Assembly: GCF_000716435.1 (NCBI RefSeq)
Contig: NZ_JNWO01000006.1
Coordinates: forward strand, 248,001-312,000
Source: Streptomyces xylophagus
Lineage (GTDB): Bacteria > Actinomycetota > Actinomycetes > Streptomycetales > Streptomycetaceae
Reading direction: 5' to 3'
Length of the DNA stretch: 64,000 nucleotides
In this document: positions 33,125-41,704 of the stretch, in pieces
How positions within the stretch are numbered: position 1 is the stretch's first letter
How the letters are laid out: every line of letters starts with the position of its first letter
Notes under the pieces: model-generated
What the model was told of the DNA's origin: nothing
What the model saw: the letters and a program-made list of their open reading frames with translations, nothing else
Database searches by the model: none
Translations under genes and position numbers: made by a program

Positions 33125-34600
33125 ATGAACGGCAACAGCACCCGCACCCGCACCGGCATCGACAACCCCGACCGCACCGTCATCGTCGTCGGCTCCGGCC
33201 CCACCGGCCTGCTCCTGGCCGGTGACCTCGCCACCGCCGGTGTCCCGGTCACCGTGCTGGAGAAGCGCCCCGAGAAGATCAGCAACCTGTCCCGCGCGTT
33301 CGTCCTGCACGCCCGCACCCTGGAGCAGCTCGACGCCCGCGCCCTCGCCGACGACCTCGAAGCCATCGGTCAACCCCTCGACCGGCTCCGCCTTTTCGGC
33401 CGCCTCACCATCGACCTCGCCCCCCTCCCCTCCCGCTTCAACCACCTCCTCGTCCTCCCGCAGTACGAGGTCGAGAAGGCGCTGCGGCGGCGCGCGGCCG
33501 AGGCGGGCGTGGACTTCCGGTACGAGACCGAGATGACCGGGCTGTCGCAGGACGCGGACGGCGCGACCGTCGAGACGCGCGGGCCCGGCGGGGTGTCCGA
33601 GTCGCTGCGCGCCGCGTACGTCGTCGGCGCCGACGGGATGCGCAGCGCGGTGCGGGACGCGATCGGGCTGCCCTTCCCCGGCCACTCCGTCATCCGGTCC
33701 GTCGTCCTCGCCGACGTACTGCTCGACGAGAAGCCCGACACCCTGCTCACCGTGGCCACCGTCGGCGACGCCTTCGCCTTCATCGCACCCTTCGGCGACG
33801 GCTACTACCGGGTCATCGGCTGGAACCGCGCGCACGACGTCGCCGACGACGAGCCCCTCGACCTCGACGAGGTCAGGGAGATCGCCCGGCTCGCCCTCGG
33901 CCGCGACTTCGGGATGCGCGACGCCCGCTGGATGTCCCGCTTCCACAGCGATGAGCGCCAGGCACCCGCCTACCGGGTGGGCCGCGTGTTCCTGGCCGGC
34001 GACGCCGCGCACGTCCACACCCCGGCCGGCGGCCAGGGCATGAACACCGGCCTCCAGGACGCGGCCAACCTCGGCTGGAAGCTGGCCGCGGTGCTCAACG
34101 GCCACGCACCCCGGACCCTCCTCGACACCTACCAGGCCGAGCGCCACCCCGTGGGCAAGGCGGTCCTGCGCAGCAGCGGCGGCATCGTCCGCCTCGCCAT
34201 GGCCAAGCGCCCCTGGACCGTCGCCCTGCGCGCGGCCCTCACCACCGTCCTCGACCACGTACCCCCGGCCCGCCGCAAGGCCCTCGGCCAACTCACCGGC
34301 ATCGGCTACGCCTACCCGGCCCCCCGAGGCGCCCACCACCTCGTCGGCACCCGCGCCCCGGACGTCTCCCTCGCCGACACCGGCCGCCTCTACGAGGCGC
34401 TGCGCGGCGGCCGGTTCGTACTGATCACACCGGAGCCGTACGAGAACCAGGCCACCCGCAAGGACCGGCTGGCCGTGGAGCGCTGGGCGAGCGACCGTCG
34501 TACGGCACTGCTGGTGCGGCCGGATGGGTATGTGGCTTGGGCGGCGGACACCGCCGAACCGGCCGAGATCGAGGCGGCGCTCGCCGAGCACGTCGGCTGA
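33125..34600 (+). CDS. FAD-dependent aromatic monooxygenase (PheA/TfdB class)
   Basis: This 491-residue class A flavoprotein monooxygenase has GxGxxG at VVGSGPTGLLLAGDLA, the DG motif region GADGMRSAVRDAIGLPFPG and the second FAD motif FLAGDAAHVHTPAGGQGMN. Family members hydroxylate phenols, polyketides or rifampicin using NAD(P)H and O2. AGGAGG precedes the ATG at 33125. Control by the divergent TetR gene suggests a role in detoxifying an aromatic compound. Its stop is 25 bp from the convergent MarR gene. Confidence 0.9.
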   Translation: MNGNSTRTRTGIDNPDRTVIVVGSGPTGLLLAGDLATAGVPVTVLEKRPEKISNLSRAFVLHARTLEQLDARALADDLEAIGQPLDRLRLFGRLTIDLAPLPSRFNHLLVLPQYEVEKALRRRAAEAGVDFRYETEMTGLSQDADGATVETRGPGGVSESLRAAYVVGADGMRSAVRDAIGLPFPGHSVIRSVVLADVLLDEKPDTLLTVATVGDAFAFIAPFGDGYYRVIGWNRAHDVADDEPLDLDEVREIARLALGRDFGMRDARWMSRFHSDERQAPAYRVGRVFLAGDAAHVHTPAGGQGMNTGLQDAANLGWKLAAVLNGHAPRTLLDTYQAERHPVGKAVLRSSGGIVRLAMAKRPWTVALRAALTTVLDHVPPARRKALGQLTGIGYAYPAPRGAHHLVGTRAPDVSLADTGRLYEALRGGRFVLITPEPYENQATRKDRLAVERWASDRRTALLVRPDGYVAWAADTAEPAEIEAALAEHVG

Positions 34601-34625
34601 ACGGGCCCGCCCGGAGCGGGACTTG

Positions 34626-35120
34626 CTACCGCTCGGTCGAGGTCAGCAACTTCCGCAGCAGGTCGGCCAGTTGGGCGGCCTGTTCGGTGTCGAGGCCGGA
34701 CAGGGCCGCCGTCTGGGCGGCGAGCCCGGAGCCGACCGCCTCGTCGATCAGCGCCAACCCCTTCTCCGTCAGGGTGACTTGGAGGCCGCGGCGGTCGTGC
34801 GGGTCGGGGGAGCGGCGGAGCAGGCCGGCCCGTTCCAGTTTGTCGAGGCGGCCGGTCATGCCGCCCGTGGTGAGCATCAGCGTCGCGGAGAGCTCGCGCG
34901 GCGAGAGGGTGTACGGCTCGTCGGCCCGGCGCAGGGTCGCGAGGACGTCGAACTCGCCGCGCGAGATGCCGTGCGGCGCGTACGCCTTCTCCATGCGGTC
35001 GCCCATGGCCCGGGAGAGCCGGAAGATCCGTCCGAAGACCTCCATCGCGGCGGTGTCGAGGTCGGGCCGCACCGCCGCCCACTGCTCGACGATCGCGTCG
35101 ACGGGGTCCTTGTCGTTCAT
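34626..35120 (-). CDS. MarR-family transcriptional regulator
   Basis: This 164-residue winged-helix regulator shows GISRGEFDVLATLRR, LSPRELSATLMLTTGGMTGR and LVRR-type wing LLRRSPDPHDRRGLQVTLT. It is divergent from an EamA-type exporter; the intergenic region contains a 30-bp near-perfect palindrome, so it most likely represses itself and the exporter until a small ligand binds. Confidence 0.92.
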   Translation of the reverse strand: MNDKDPVDAIVEQWAAVRPDLDTAAMEVFGRIFRLSRAMGDRMEKAYAPHGISRGEFDVLATLRRADEPYTLSPRELSATLMLTTGGMTGRLDKLERAGLLRRSPDPHDRRGLQVTLTEKGLALIDEAVGSGLAAQTAALSGLDTEQAAQLADLLRKLLTSTER

Positions 35121-35180
35121 GGGACGAGTATCCGCCGGTCAGCAGGTCGGTCGCAAGAAAGTGGATCACAGGTTAGTAGC

Positions 35181-35215
35181 TTGACGGTAACTGGCTTAGC
35201 GCTAAGCTAGTTACC
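35181..35215 (+). promoter_or_regulatory. MarR operator overlapping the exporter promoter
   Basis: Positions 35186-35215 form a 30-bp palindrome with a single mismatched pair; its centre is CTTAGCGCTAAG. A TTGACG -35 (35181-35186) and TAAGCT -10 (35203-35208, 16-bp spacer) overlap it, so MarR binding would block the EamA promoter. The sequence pattern is direct; binding is inferred. Confidence 0.7.
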
Positions 35216-35241
35216 AGTGACCTACCTGAAGGGTGCGTCCC

Positions 35242-36189
35242 ATGACGACCACCAGCCGCCCCGCCCTCATAGCCCTCACCGCCCTCGCCCCTGTCTCCTG
35301 GGGCACCACCTACGCCGTCACCACCCAGTTCCTCCCGCCCGACCGCCCCCTCTTCACCGGCCTGATGCGTGCCCTCCCCGCCGGTCTGGTGCTCCTCGCG
35401 CTCGCCCGGGTGCTGCCGCGCGGTGCCTGGTGGTGGAAGGCGACGGTGCTTGGCGCGCTGAACATCGGCGCCTTCTTCCCGCTGCTGTTCCTGTCCGCGT
35501 ACCGGCTCCCCGGCGGTATGGCGGCGGTCGTCGGCTCGGTAGGGCCGCTGATTGTCGTGGGCCTCTCGGCAGGTCTGCTGGGGCAGCGGCCGACGGCCCG
35601 CAGCTTGCTCACCGGCGCCGTCGCCGCCTTCGGTGTCAGTCTCGTCGTACTGAAGGCGGCCGGGGCGCTCGACCCGGTCGGCGTGCTCGCGGCCCTCGCC
35701 GCCACCGCCTCCATGTCCACCGGCACCGTGCTGACCAAGCGGTGGGGCCGCCCCGACGGCGTCGGCCCGCTCGCCCTCACCGGCTGGCAGCTCACCGCGG
35801 GCGGGCTGCTGATAGCCCCCGTCGCCTTCCTGGTCGAGGGGGCGCCGCCCGCGCTCGACGGGCGGGCGGTCGGCGGTTACCTGTACCTCGCGCTGGCGAA
35901 CACGGCGATCGCGTACTGGCTCTGGTTCCGCGGCATCGGCCGGCTCTCCGCCACCCAGGTCACCTTCCTCGGCCCGCTCTCCCCGCTGACCGCGGCCGTC
36001 GTCGGCTGGGCGGCGCTCGGGCAGGCGCTCACGCTGGTGCAGGTGGCGGGGATGGTGGTGGCGTTCGGAGCGACGGTGGCTGGGCAGATCGGGTCGCGGA
36101 CCCCTGCCGTTCCCGTTCGGGAGGTAGCGTCACGCGGGAATGCCGTGACGCAACGCGGTGAGGCAGTGGCTGTGACGCGACACCCGTGA
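35242..36189 (+). CDS. EamA/DMT-family transporter
   Basis: This 315-residue membrane protein has ten predicted helices in two EamA repeats (VSWGTTYAVTTQFLPPDRP in the first, SMSTGTVLTKRWGRPDGVG at the second). The family exports amino acids, purines or drugs. ATG 35242 is preferred to a GTG three codons upstream. The MarR gene is divergent and shares the operator. The last 25 residues are hydrophilic and variable. Confidence 0.9.
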   Translation: MTTTSRPALIALTALAPVSWGTTYAVTTQFLPPDRPLFTGLMRALPAGLVLLALARVLPRGAWWWKATVLGALNIGAFFPLLFLSAYRLPGGMAAVVGSVGPLIVVGLSAGLLGQRPTARSLLTGAVAAFGVSLVVLKAAGALDPVGVLAALAATASMSTGTVLTKRWGRPDGVGPLALTGWQLTAGGLLIAPVAFLVEGAPPALDGRAVGGYLYLALANTAIAYWLWFRGIGRLSATQVTFLGPLSPLTAAVVGWAALGQALTLVQVAGMVVAFGATVAGQIGSRTPAVPVREVASRGNAVTQRGEAVAVTRHP

Positions 36190-36208
36190 AGCAACGCCGG
36201 AGGCACCC

Positions 36209-37522
36209 GTGGCCGAAGAATCCTGCCCCAGTTGTGGCAAGCCGCTCACCGCACGGGCGGGCCGTACCGGACGCCGGTCCGTGTACTGCTCCGCCGCCTG
36301 CCGGCAGAAGGCCTACCGGGAGCGGCAGGGGAGCGTCGGGGCCGGTGTCGACGGGCTGATCAAGGAGATCGGGCGGCAGGTGGAGGAGCTGGTGCCGCAG
36401 CCACCTTCCGTCTTCTACTCCGGTGTGACGGAACTGTCGTCGTCCGTCGCGCGGCTGAGGCGGGTGGCGCGCACGGCACGCGACACCGCTCGGGAATCCG
36501 TCACGCAGGTGCCCGTTACGGAAGTCCCCGCCGTTGCCGAAGTCCCGCTCGACGAAGGTGACTTCGCCGCCCTCGTCGAGTCGCACCGCCGTGAGATCCA
36601 GGTCCACTGCTACCGCATGACCGGCTCGTACGACGACGCCGAGGACCTGGTGCAGGAGACGTTCCTGCGGGCCTGGCGGGCCCGGGACACCTTTCAGGGG
36701 CGGGCCGGTGCCCGTACCTGGCTGTACCGCATCGCCACCAACGCCTGCCTGGACTTCCAGCGCCGTACGGCCCGCCGCCCCAAGCGCTACGAGCCGTTGC
36801 CCGGCATGAACCACGGTGGCGGGGAGCCGCCCGCCCGTATCACCTGGCTGCAGCCGTATCCCGACGACGAGTTGCCCTCCGCCGAGGAACAGCCGGAGGC
36901 CGCCGCGGTCTCCCGCGAGACCCTCGAGCTGGTCTTCCTGGCCGCCGTCCAGCATCTCCCGCCGCGCCAGCGCGCGGTGTTGGTGCTGCGGGACGTGCTC
37001 GGGCTGACCGCAGTCGAGACCGGCGAGGCCCTCGACATGACCGTGGCCTCGGTCAACAGCGCGCTGCAACGCGCCCGCCCCACCCTGCGCGACCGGCTGC
37101 CCGGCCGGCGCGCGGACTGGACGGCCGATGGGCCCACCGAGCACCAACGCACCCTGGTCAAGCGGTACATGGCCGCCGCCGAGCGTCTCGACCTGTCCGA
37201 GGTCGCCAACCTGCTCAGCGAGGACGTCACCCTCACCATGCCGCCGAACCCGTTCTGGTTCACCGGCCGCGACGCACTCGTGGAGTTCCTGAGTGTCAGC
37301 CTCGACGCCAACTCGCCCATGTTCCTAGGACATTGGCGGCACCTCCCCGCCCGCGCCAACGGGCAGCTCGCGGCCGGGGGTTACGTGCGCCGACCCGGTA
37401 CGACCGTCTACCGCGCCCAGGTCCTCGACGTGCTCCGCTTCGGCGCCGACGACCGGATCGTGGAGATCACCTCCTTCGAACCGCACCTGTTCCCGGCCTT
37501 CGGACTGCCGCTGAGGTTGTGA
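36209..37522 (+). CDS. ECF sigma factor with N-terminal zinc finger and C-terminal SnoaL-like domain
   Basis: This 437-residue protein has an unusual N-terminal Cys motif (CPSCGKPL and YCSAACRQKAYRER, residues 6-40), then sigma-2 (EDLVQETFLRAWRARDTF), sigma-4 (LPPRQRAVLVLRDVLGLT, VASVNSALQRAR) and a C-terminal SnoaL-like domain of about 120 residues (RYMAAAERLDLSEVANLL, MPPNPFWFTGRDALVEF). SigG/SigX5-type ECF factors have the last three; the zinc finger is an addition. GTG start after CCGGAGG. It probably controls the SDR gene just downstream. The SnoaL part usually modulates activity in place of an anti-sigma factor. Confidence 0.88.
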   Translation: MAEESCPSCGKPLTARAGRTGRRSVYCSAACRQKAYRERQGSVGAGVDGLIKEIGRQVEELVPQPPSVFYSGVTELSSSVARLRRVARTARDTARESVTQVPVTEVPAVAEVPLDEGDFAALVESHRREIQVHCYRMTGSYDDAEDLVQETFLRAWRARDTFQGRAGARTWLYRIATNACLDFQRRTARRPKRYEPLPGMNHGGGEPPARITWLQPYPDDELPSAEEQPEAAAVSRETLELVFLAAVQHLPPRQRAVLVLRDVLGLTAVETGEALDMTVASVNSALQRARPTLRDRLPGRRADWTADGPTEHQRTLVKRYMAAAERLDLSEVANLLSEDVTLTMPPNPFWFTGRDALVEFLSVSLDANSPMFLGHWRHLPARANGQLAAGGYVRRPGTTVYRAQVLDVLRFGADDRIVEITSFEPHLFPAFGLPLRL

Positions 37523-37615
37523 GCGATGAGTGGGGGGCTCCTTGTGCGTCTGTATGGCCGACACGAACGACACGTACATCACGCCCCGTACGTCACGACC
37601 CGCAAGGAGATCACC

Positions 37616-38389
37616 ATGCTGCTCACCGACAAGACCGCGGTCATCTACGGCGCCGGCGGCTCGATCGGCGGTGCGGTCGCCCGCGCCTTCGCCGCCGAGG
37701 GAGCCCGCGTCCACCTCGTGGGACGCACCCGGGAGACGCTGGAGGCCGTGGCCGCCCACATCAAGGACATCGGCATCAAGGACGCCGAGGTGGCCGTCGT
37801 CGACGCCCTCGACGAGACGGCGGTGACGGAACACCTCGCCCGCGTCGGGGACATCGACGTGTCCTTCAACCTTGTCTCGCGCGGTGACGTACAGGGGCTG
37901 CCGATCACCGAGATGCCCGTCGACGACTTCCTGCGGCCCGTCCTCAACGGCACCCGCGCCAACTTCATCACCGCCCGCGCAGCCGCCCGCCGCATGGCCG
38001 AGCGAGGCTCCGGTGTCGTCCTCACCCTCAACAGCGGTTCCGCGCACGGCAGTCCGATGATGGGCGGCACCGGTCCCGCCGACGCGGCGACCGACAGCCT
38101 CGTGCGCAACCTGGCGATGGAGCTGGGCCCGCGCGGGGTGCGTGCGGTTGGTCTGTGGGCCGCGGGAATCCCCGAGACGCTCACGATCGAGAAGCTCGGC
38201 AAGGTCAACCCCGACCTCAACGAGGCGGCGATCCAGGGCATCCTCGACCAGCTGTCGAGCCTGCGCATGACCCGCCGCAACCCCACCCTCGCCGAGATCA
38301 CCGCGACCGCCGTGTTCCTCGCCTCGGACCACGCGGCGAGCATCACGGGCACGTTCGTGAACGTCACCGGCGGGATGTTCCCGGGGTGA
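37616..38389 (+). CDS. SDR-family protein lacking the usual YxxxK
   Basis: This 257-residue Rossmann protein has a glycine motif VIYGAGGSIGGAVARAF and ends TGTFVNVTGGMFPG, typical of SDRs. At the catalytic site the sequence is SGSAHGSPMMGGTGPADAATDSLV, read in part, without Tyr-x-x-x-Lys, so it may not be a standard dehydrogenase. ATG 37616 follows AAGGAGA. It lies 93 bp after the ECF factor, often the place of the sigma factor's target gene. Confidence 0.85.
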   Translation: MLLTDKTAVIYGAGGSIGGAVARAFAAEGARVHLVGRTRETLEAVAAHIKDIGIKDAEVAVVDALDETAVTEHLARVGDIDVSFNLVSRGDVQGLPITEMPVDDFLRPVLNGTRANFITARAAARRMAERGSGVVLTLNSGSAHGSPMMGGTGPADAATDSLVRNLAMELGPRGVRAVGLWAAGIPETLTIEKLGKVNPDLNEAAIQGILDQLSSLRMTRRNPTLAEITATAVFLASDHAASITGTFVNVTGGMFPG

Positions 38390-38394
38390 CGTCA

Positions 38395-38425
38395 AAGGGC
38401 GCCCGGCGAATCGCCGGGCGCCCTT
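38395..38425. terminator. Bidirectional terminator
   Basis: A perfect 15-bp stem with arms 38395-38409 and 38411-38425 lies between the convergent SDR and aminopeptidase genes. Only one base separates the arms as written, so the real loop is a little larger. It is among the strongest hairpins of the window. Confidence 0.85.
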
Positions 38426-38442
38426 CGTCGTCGTAGAACCGC

Positions 38443-41016
38443 TTACGAAGCAGCCGCGTCCGCCGCCTGGGCCTTGAGCGCGCGCTCCACGCCCGAGCGG
38501 GACTCCGAGACCAGGCGGCGCAGGGCCGCGTTGGGCTCGGCGGCCGTCAGCCAGGTGTCCGTGCGGTCCAGGGTGTCCTGGGAGACCTGGATCGACGGGT
38601 AGAGACCGACCGCGATCTGCTGGGCGATCTCGTGCGAACGGGAGTCCCAGACCTCCTTGACCGCCGCGAAGTACTTCTCCGTGTACGGCGCCAGCAGTTC
38701 GCGCTGGTCGGTCTGGACGAAGCCCGAGATCACCGCTTCCTGAAGGGCGTTGGGGAGCTTGTCGGACTCGACGACCTGTGCCCAGGCCTCCGCCTTCGCC
38801 TCTTCGGTCGGGCGGGCGGCACGGGCGGTCGCCGCGTGGCGCTCACCGGCGGCCGTCTTGTCCCGCTCGTACTCGCCGGCGATCTCCGCCTCGTCGAACC
38901 GGCCCACGGACGCGAGGCGTTCGACGAACGCCCAGCGCAGTTCGGTGTCGACGGCCAGTCCCTCGATCGTCTGGGTGCCCTCCAACAGGCCGTCCAGCAG
39001 GTCGAGTTGCTCCGGCGCGCGGGCCGCGGACGCGAACGCGCGGGCCCACGCCAGCTGTTGGTCGCTGCCCGCCTCGGCGGCGCGCAGATGTGCCAGCGTG
39101 GCGTCCGTCCAGCGGGTGAGCAGGGCCTCGCGGGCGGCCGGGTCGGCGTACAGCTCGATCGCCAGCTTCACCTGCCGCTGGAGCGACTGCACGACACCGA
39201 TGTCGGACTCCTTGCCGATGCCCGACAGGACGAGGGAGAGGTAGTCGCGGGTGGCGAGTTCGGCGTCGCGGGTCATGTCCCAGGCCGAGGCCCAGCACAG
39301 GGCGCGGGGGAGCGAGGACTCGAAGTCGCCGAGGTGCTCGGTGACGAAGGCCAGCGACTGCTCGTCGAGACGGACCTTCGCGTACGACAGGTCGTCGTCG
39401 TTGAGCAGCACCACGTCCGGGCGGCGCTTGCCGACGAGCTGCGGTACGGCGGTCAACTCGCCGTCCACGTCCAGCTCGACGCGCTCGTCGCGCACCAACT
39501 TGCCGGTGTCCTCGTCGAGTTCGTACAGGCCGACCGCGATGCGGTGCGGGCGCAGGGTGGGTTCCCCCTTGGCGCCGGCAGGCAGGGCCGGGGCCTCCTG
39601 GCGGATCGCGAAGGCGGTGATGACACCGTCCGCGTCCGTCTCGATCTCCGGGCGCAGGATGTTGATGCCGGCCGTCTGCAGCCACGCCTTCGACCAGGCG
39701 CTCAGGTCACGCCCGGAGGTCTCCTCCAGCGCGCCGAGCAGGTCGGACAGGCGGGTGTTGCCGTACGCGTGGCGCTTGAAGTACGCCTGCACGCCCGCGA
39801 AGAACTCGTCCATGCCGACGTACGCGACGAGCTGCTTCAGGACGCTCGCGCCCTTGGCGTACGTGATGCCGTCGAAGTTGACGAGGACGTCGTCCAGGTC
39901 GCGGATCTCGGCCATGATCGGGTGCGTGGACGGCAGTTGGTCCTGCCGGTACGCCCAGGTCTTCATCGAGTTGGCGAACGTGGTCCACGAGTGCGGCCAG
40001 CGCGAGTCGGGCGCGTACGCCTGGCAGGCGATGGAGGTGTAGGTGGCGAACGACTCGTTCAGCCACAGGTCGTTCCACCACTCCATGGTCACGAGGTCGC
40101 CGAACCACATGTGGGCCAGCTCGTGCAGGATGGTCTCCGCGCGCACCTCGTAGGCGGCGTCGGTCACCTTGGAACGGAAGACGTACTGGTCCCGGATGGT
40201 GACGGCACCGGCGTTCTCCATCGCGCCCGCGTTGAACTCCGGGACGAACAGCTGGTCGTACTTCTTGAACGGGTACTGGTAGGCGAACTTCTCCTGGAAC
40301 CAGTCGAAGCCCTGCCGGGTGACCTCGAAGATCGCGTCCGAGTCGAGGTACTCCGCCAGCGAGGGCCGGCAGTAGATGCCGAGCGGGACGGACTGCCCGT
40401 CCTTCTCGTACACGCTGTGCACGGAGTGGTACGGGCCGACGATCAGCGCGGTGATGTACGTCGAGATGCGCGGCGTCGGCTCGAACACCCAGGTGTCGTC
40501 CCGGGGTTCGGGCGTCGGGGAGTTGGAGATGACGGTCCAGCCCGTCGGCGCCTTCACGGTGAACTGGAAGGTGGCCTTCAGGTCCGGCTGCTCGAAGCTG
40601 GCGAACACGCGGCGCGCGTCCGGCACCTCGAACTGGGTGTAGAGGTAGGCCTGTTGGTCGACCGGGTCGACGAACCGGTGAAGCCCCTCGCCGGTGTTGG
40701 TGTACGCGCAGTCCGCGACCACGCGCAGGACGTTCGGTCCCTCCAACAGCCCGGCCAGCGCGATCCGCGAGTCCTTGAAGACCTCGTCGGGGTCGAGCGG
40801 GTCGCCGTTCAGCGTCACCTCGTGGACCGTCGGGGCCACCAGGTCGATGAAGGACTCGGCGCCGCTTTCGGCCACGTCGAAGCGCACCGTCGTCGCGGAC
40901 CTGTAGGTCCCGCCCTCCTGCGCGCCGGAGAGGTCGAGATCGATCTCGTACGAGTCAACGGTGAGCAGCGTCGCCCGCTGCTGCGCCTCTTCGCGAGTCA
41001 GGTTTGTGCCAGGCAC
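38443..41016 (-). CDS. pepN: Aminopeptidase N (M1 family)
   Basis: This 857-residue zinc metallopeptidase removes N-terminal residues from peptides in the cytoplasm. It has the exopeptidase motif GAMENAG (about residue 268), zinc site HELAHMWFGDLV with the third ligand in LWLNESFA, and the C-terminal helical ERAP-like domain. Length and order are standard for actinobacterial PepN. ATG at 41016. Single gene ended by the terminator at 38395-38425. Confidence 0.96.
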   Translation of the reverse strand: MPGTNLTREEAQQRATLLTVDSYEIDLDLSGAQEGGTYRSATTVRFDVAESGAESFIDLVAPTVHEVTLNGDPLDPDEVFKDSRIALAGLLEGPNVLRVVADCAYTNTGEGLHRFVDPVDQQAYLYTQFEVPDARRVFASFEQPDLKATFQFTVKAPTGWTVISNSPTPEPRDDTWVFEPTPRISTYITALIVGPYHSVHSVYEKDGQSVPLGIYCRPSLAEYLDSDAIFEVTRQGFDWFQEKFAYQYPFKKYDQLFVPEFNAGAMENAGAVTIRDQYVFRSKVTDAAYEVRAETILHELAHMWFGDLVTMEWWNDLWLNESFATYTSIACQAYAPDSRWPHSWTTFANSMKTWAYRQDQLPSTHPIMAEIRDLDDVLVNFDGITYAKGASVLKQLVAYVGMDEFFAGVQAYFKRHAYGNTRLSDLLGALEETSGRDLSAWSKAWLQTAGINILRPEIETDADGVITAFAIRQEAPALPAGAKGEPTLRPHRIAVGLYELDEDTGKLVRDERVELDVDGELTAVPQLVGKRRPDVVLLNDDDLSYAKVRLDEQSLAFVTEHLGDFESSLPRALCWASAWDMTRDAELATRDYLSLVLSGIGKESDIGVVQSLQRQVKLAIELYADPAAREALLTRWTDATLAHLRAAEAGSDQQLAWARAFASAARAPEQLDLLDGLLEGTQTIEGLAVDTELRWAFVERLASVGRFDEAEIAGEYERDKTAAGERHAATARAARPTEEAKAEAWAQVVESDKLPNALQEAVISGFVQTDQRELLAPYTEKYFAAVKEVWDSRSHEIAQQIAVGLYPSIQVSQDTLDRTDTWLTAAEPNAALRRLVSESRSGVERALKAQAADAAAS

Positions 41017-41128
41017 GCGGTCATCTCCTCGTTATGTGTGGGTTGCGCCATCCTTCCACGGGACCTGCGGAGAGCGCGATGTCCGGTTCCCGCCGGTGAG
41101 CGGGGCGGACGAGCGCGAGTCTGGGGTC

Positions 41129-41602
41129 ATGACGACGTACACGGCACGACCCGTCGACCCGACGGTCCTGAAGGAGCTGCGCTCTGCTGACGATGCGGGG
41201 CGCCGAATGGTTCCCGCGCTCGATGAGGAGGGCGGTGCTCCGCTCCGTTGCTGCCTGCGCCGCAGCGAGCCGGGCGAGCGCATCGCCCTCGTCTCCTACG
41301 CCCCGCTGCGCCGCTGGGCGGCGGAGACGGGGGCCCGGCCCGGGGCGTACGACGAGCAGGGGCCGGTGTTCATCCACGCTGAGGAGTGCGCGGGGCCGGC
41401 GGCCGGCTCGGGGTATCCCTTCGCGGACGCCCACCGCACGGTCCGCCGCTACTCCGCCGAGGGGCACATCCTGGGCGGCCGGCTCGTCGAGGCGGCCGAC
41501 GACGCGGCCTTCCGTGACGCGTTCGACGACCCGGCCGTGGCACTGGTCCACGTCCGGGCCGTCGAGTACGGCTGTTTCCTGTACGAGGTGCGCAGGCGCT
41601 AG
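41129..41602 (+). CDS. DUF1203 family protein
   Basis: This 157-residue protein matches the DUF1203 pattern (RCCLRRSEPGERIALVSYAP, GPVFIHAEECAG, RRYSAEGHILGG). Function is unknown. ATG 41129 begins the conserved part; upstream in-frame codons lie in the pepN promoter region. Its stop codon lies inside the left arm of a MITE-like inverted repeat. Confidence 0.82.
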   Translation: MTTYTARPVDPTVLKELRSADDAGRRMVPALDEEGGAPLRCCLRRSEPGERIALVSYAPLRRWAAETGARPGAYDEQGPVFIHAEECAGPAAGSGYPFADAHRTVRRYSAEGHILGGRLVEAADDAAFRDAFDDPAVALVHVRAVEYGCFLYEVRRR

Positions 41603-41689
41603 GCCGTGTCCACAAAGTCCCGCCTGCCCCGCGGCGTCTGGTGCGGGGCCCGCCCTTCGGGCGGACGACGGGACTTTGCGGACACGACC
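41602..41689. mobile_element. MITE-like inverted-repeat element
   Basis: Two 21-base arms (41602-41622 and 41669-41689) are inverted copies with two mismatches; the inner arm ends read ACAAAGTCCCG and CGGGACTTTGC. They enclose 46 bp with two smaller hairpins. Such arms with GTGTCC...AAAGTCCC look like terminal repeats of Streptomyces IS elements. The 88-bp element has no coding capacity and could also act as a terminator for the DUF1203 gene, whose stop it overlaps. Confidence 0.55.
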
Positions 41690-41704
41690 CAGGCGCGCCC
41701 TCCG

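Noticed and set aside
36029..37147. Minus-strand frame opposite the ECF sigma gene
   Set aside because: Antisense shadow; the plus strand has clear sigma-2 and sigma-4 motifs.
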